Below, piece after piece: positions 63,904 to 64,000 of a stretch of DNA of 64,000 nucleotides (positions are counted from its first letter, which is position 1; each line of letters starts with the position of its first letter). The notes under the pieces are model-generated. The model searched no databases, was not told the origin of the DNA, and saw only the letters and a list, made by a program, of their open reading frames with translations. The DNA lies in contig JAFZVV010000002.1 of NCBI GenBank assembly GCA_017617615.1, positions 1 through 64,000 of the forward strand. The letters are read 5' to 3'. The position numbers and the translations under genes are program-made. The stretch is from Prevotella sp. Lineage in GTDB: Bacteria; Bacteroidota; Bacteroidia; Bacteroidales; Bacteroidaceae.

Positions 63904-64000
63904 ATGCCGTTCCAACCATTAGACCCATTGCTGCACTCTGAGCTGCGACTGGCCGTGATATCGCTGCTCATCAGTGCCGAAGAAGCCGAGTTCCCGTATA
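63904..64000 (+). CDS. Winged-helix transcriptional regulator (partial, cut by window end)
   Basis: The frame starts MPFQPLDPLLHSELRLAVIS and continues LLISAEEAEFPY to the last base. This is the opening helix of a small MarR/ArsR-like winged-helix regulator (LDPxLHSxxRLAIxxLL). It is coupled to the membrane protein gene with a three-base gap, suggesting the pair is a regulatory unit. Confidence 0.75.
   Translation, partial: MPFQPLDPLLHSELRLAVISLLISAEEAEFPY

Overview
The window looks like a chromosome segment of a Bacteroidota bacterium, most likely a gut or rumen Prevotellaceae member (inference). Three things support this. Promoters have the Bacteroidota form, a TAnnTTTG -7 box with TTTG about 19-21 bp upstream, and good Shine-Dalgarno sites are rare. 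The content is dominated by exported glycoside hydrolases with families typical of Bacteroides/Prevotella (GH127, GH106, GH78, several GH2, GH8, C10 protease, Crp next to nrfHA). Coding DNA is fairly GC-rich, with AT-rich intergenic repeats.

Layout. 1-9.2 kb: GH127, an unrecognised exported TIM-barrel-like protein, GH3, and two small exported proteins. 9.2-16.1 kb: a tRNA-Leu(UAG), an HD-domain hydrolase, a Gly/His-repeat protein, an AraC-type HTH protein, a GH8 fused to a DUF4380-like domain, a GT2 and a lipoprotein. 16.3-34.4 kb: a plus-strand run of carbohydrate-active genes (two GH2, GH106, SGNH acetylesterase, a DUF5703/GH95-like protein, two small paralogues, and a GH78 fused to an outer-membrane beta-barrel). 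34.6-42.9 kb: a tightly coupled operon with a sugar-isomerase-fold protein, a cysteine-desulfurase-like PLP enzyme, a 94-aa protein, a beta-helix protein and a cytosolic GH31, followed by an SSS symporter. 43-50.2 kb: an ABC exporter, small exported proteins, an esterase-like protein and a C10 protease with dockerin-like repeats. 50.4-55.3 kb: a Crp/Fnr regulator divergent from nrfH-nrfA, then ResB-like and CcsA cytochrome c maturation genes. 55.5-64 kb: two more GH2, a small membrane protein, an RluA-type pseudouridine synthase, and a membrane protein coupled to a winged-helix regulator cut by the window end.

How the genes fit together. The exported glycosidases would strip arabinose, rhamnose, galactose, glucose, xylose and perhaps fucose from a complex plant glycan. 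The set resembles enzymes known for rhamnogalacturonan/pectin side chains. The symporter, isomerase and cytosolic GH31 would handle uptake and further processing. There is no SusC/SusD pair and no hybrid two-component sensor, so this is not a classical polysaccharide utilisation locus. The nrf/ccs block supplies ammonifying nitrite respiration.

The most unusual features are (1) a mosaic intergenic repeat family found in about sixteen gaps, built from two hairpin types, an ATTGAAA heptad, an AATGGGCAG nonamer, a GAGTCGCAA...CATATGTCC core and a CCCTTTAACTT undecamer; it often supplies the stop codon of the gene it abuts; and (2) the GH78 to beta-barrel fusion, which would display a rhamnosidase on its own outer-membrane anchor.
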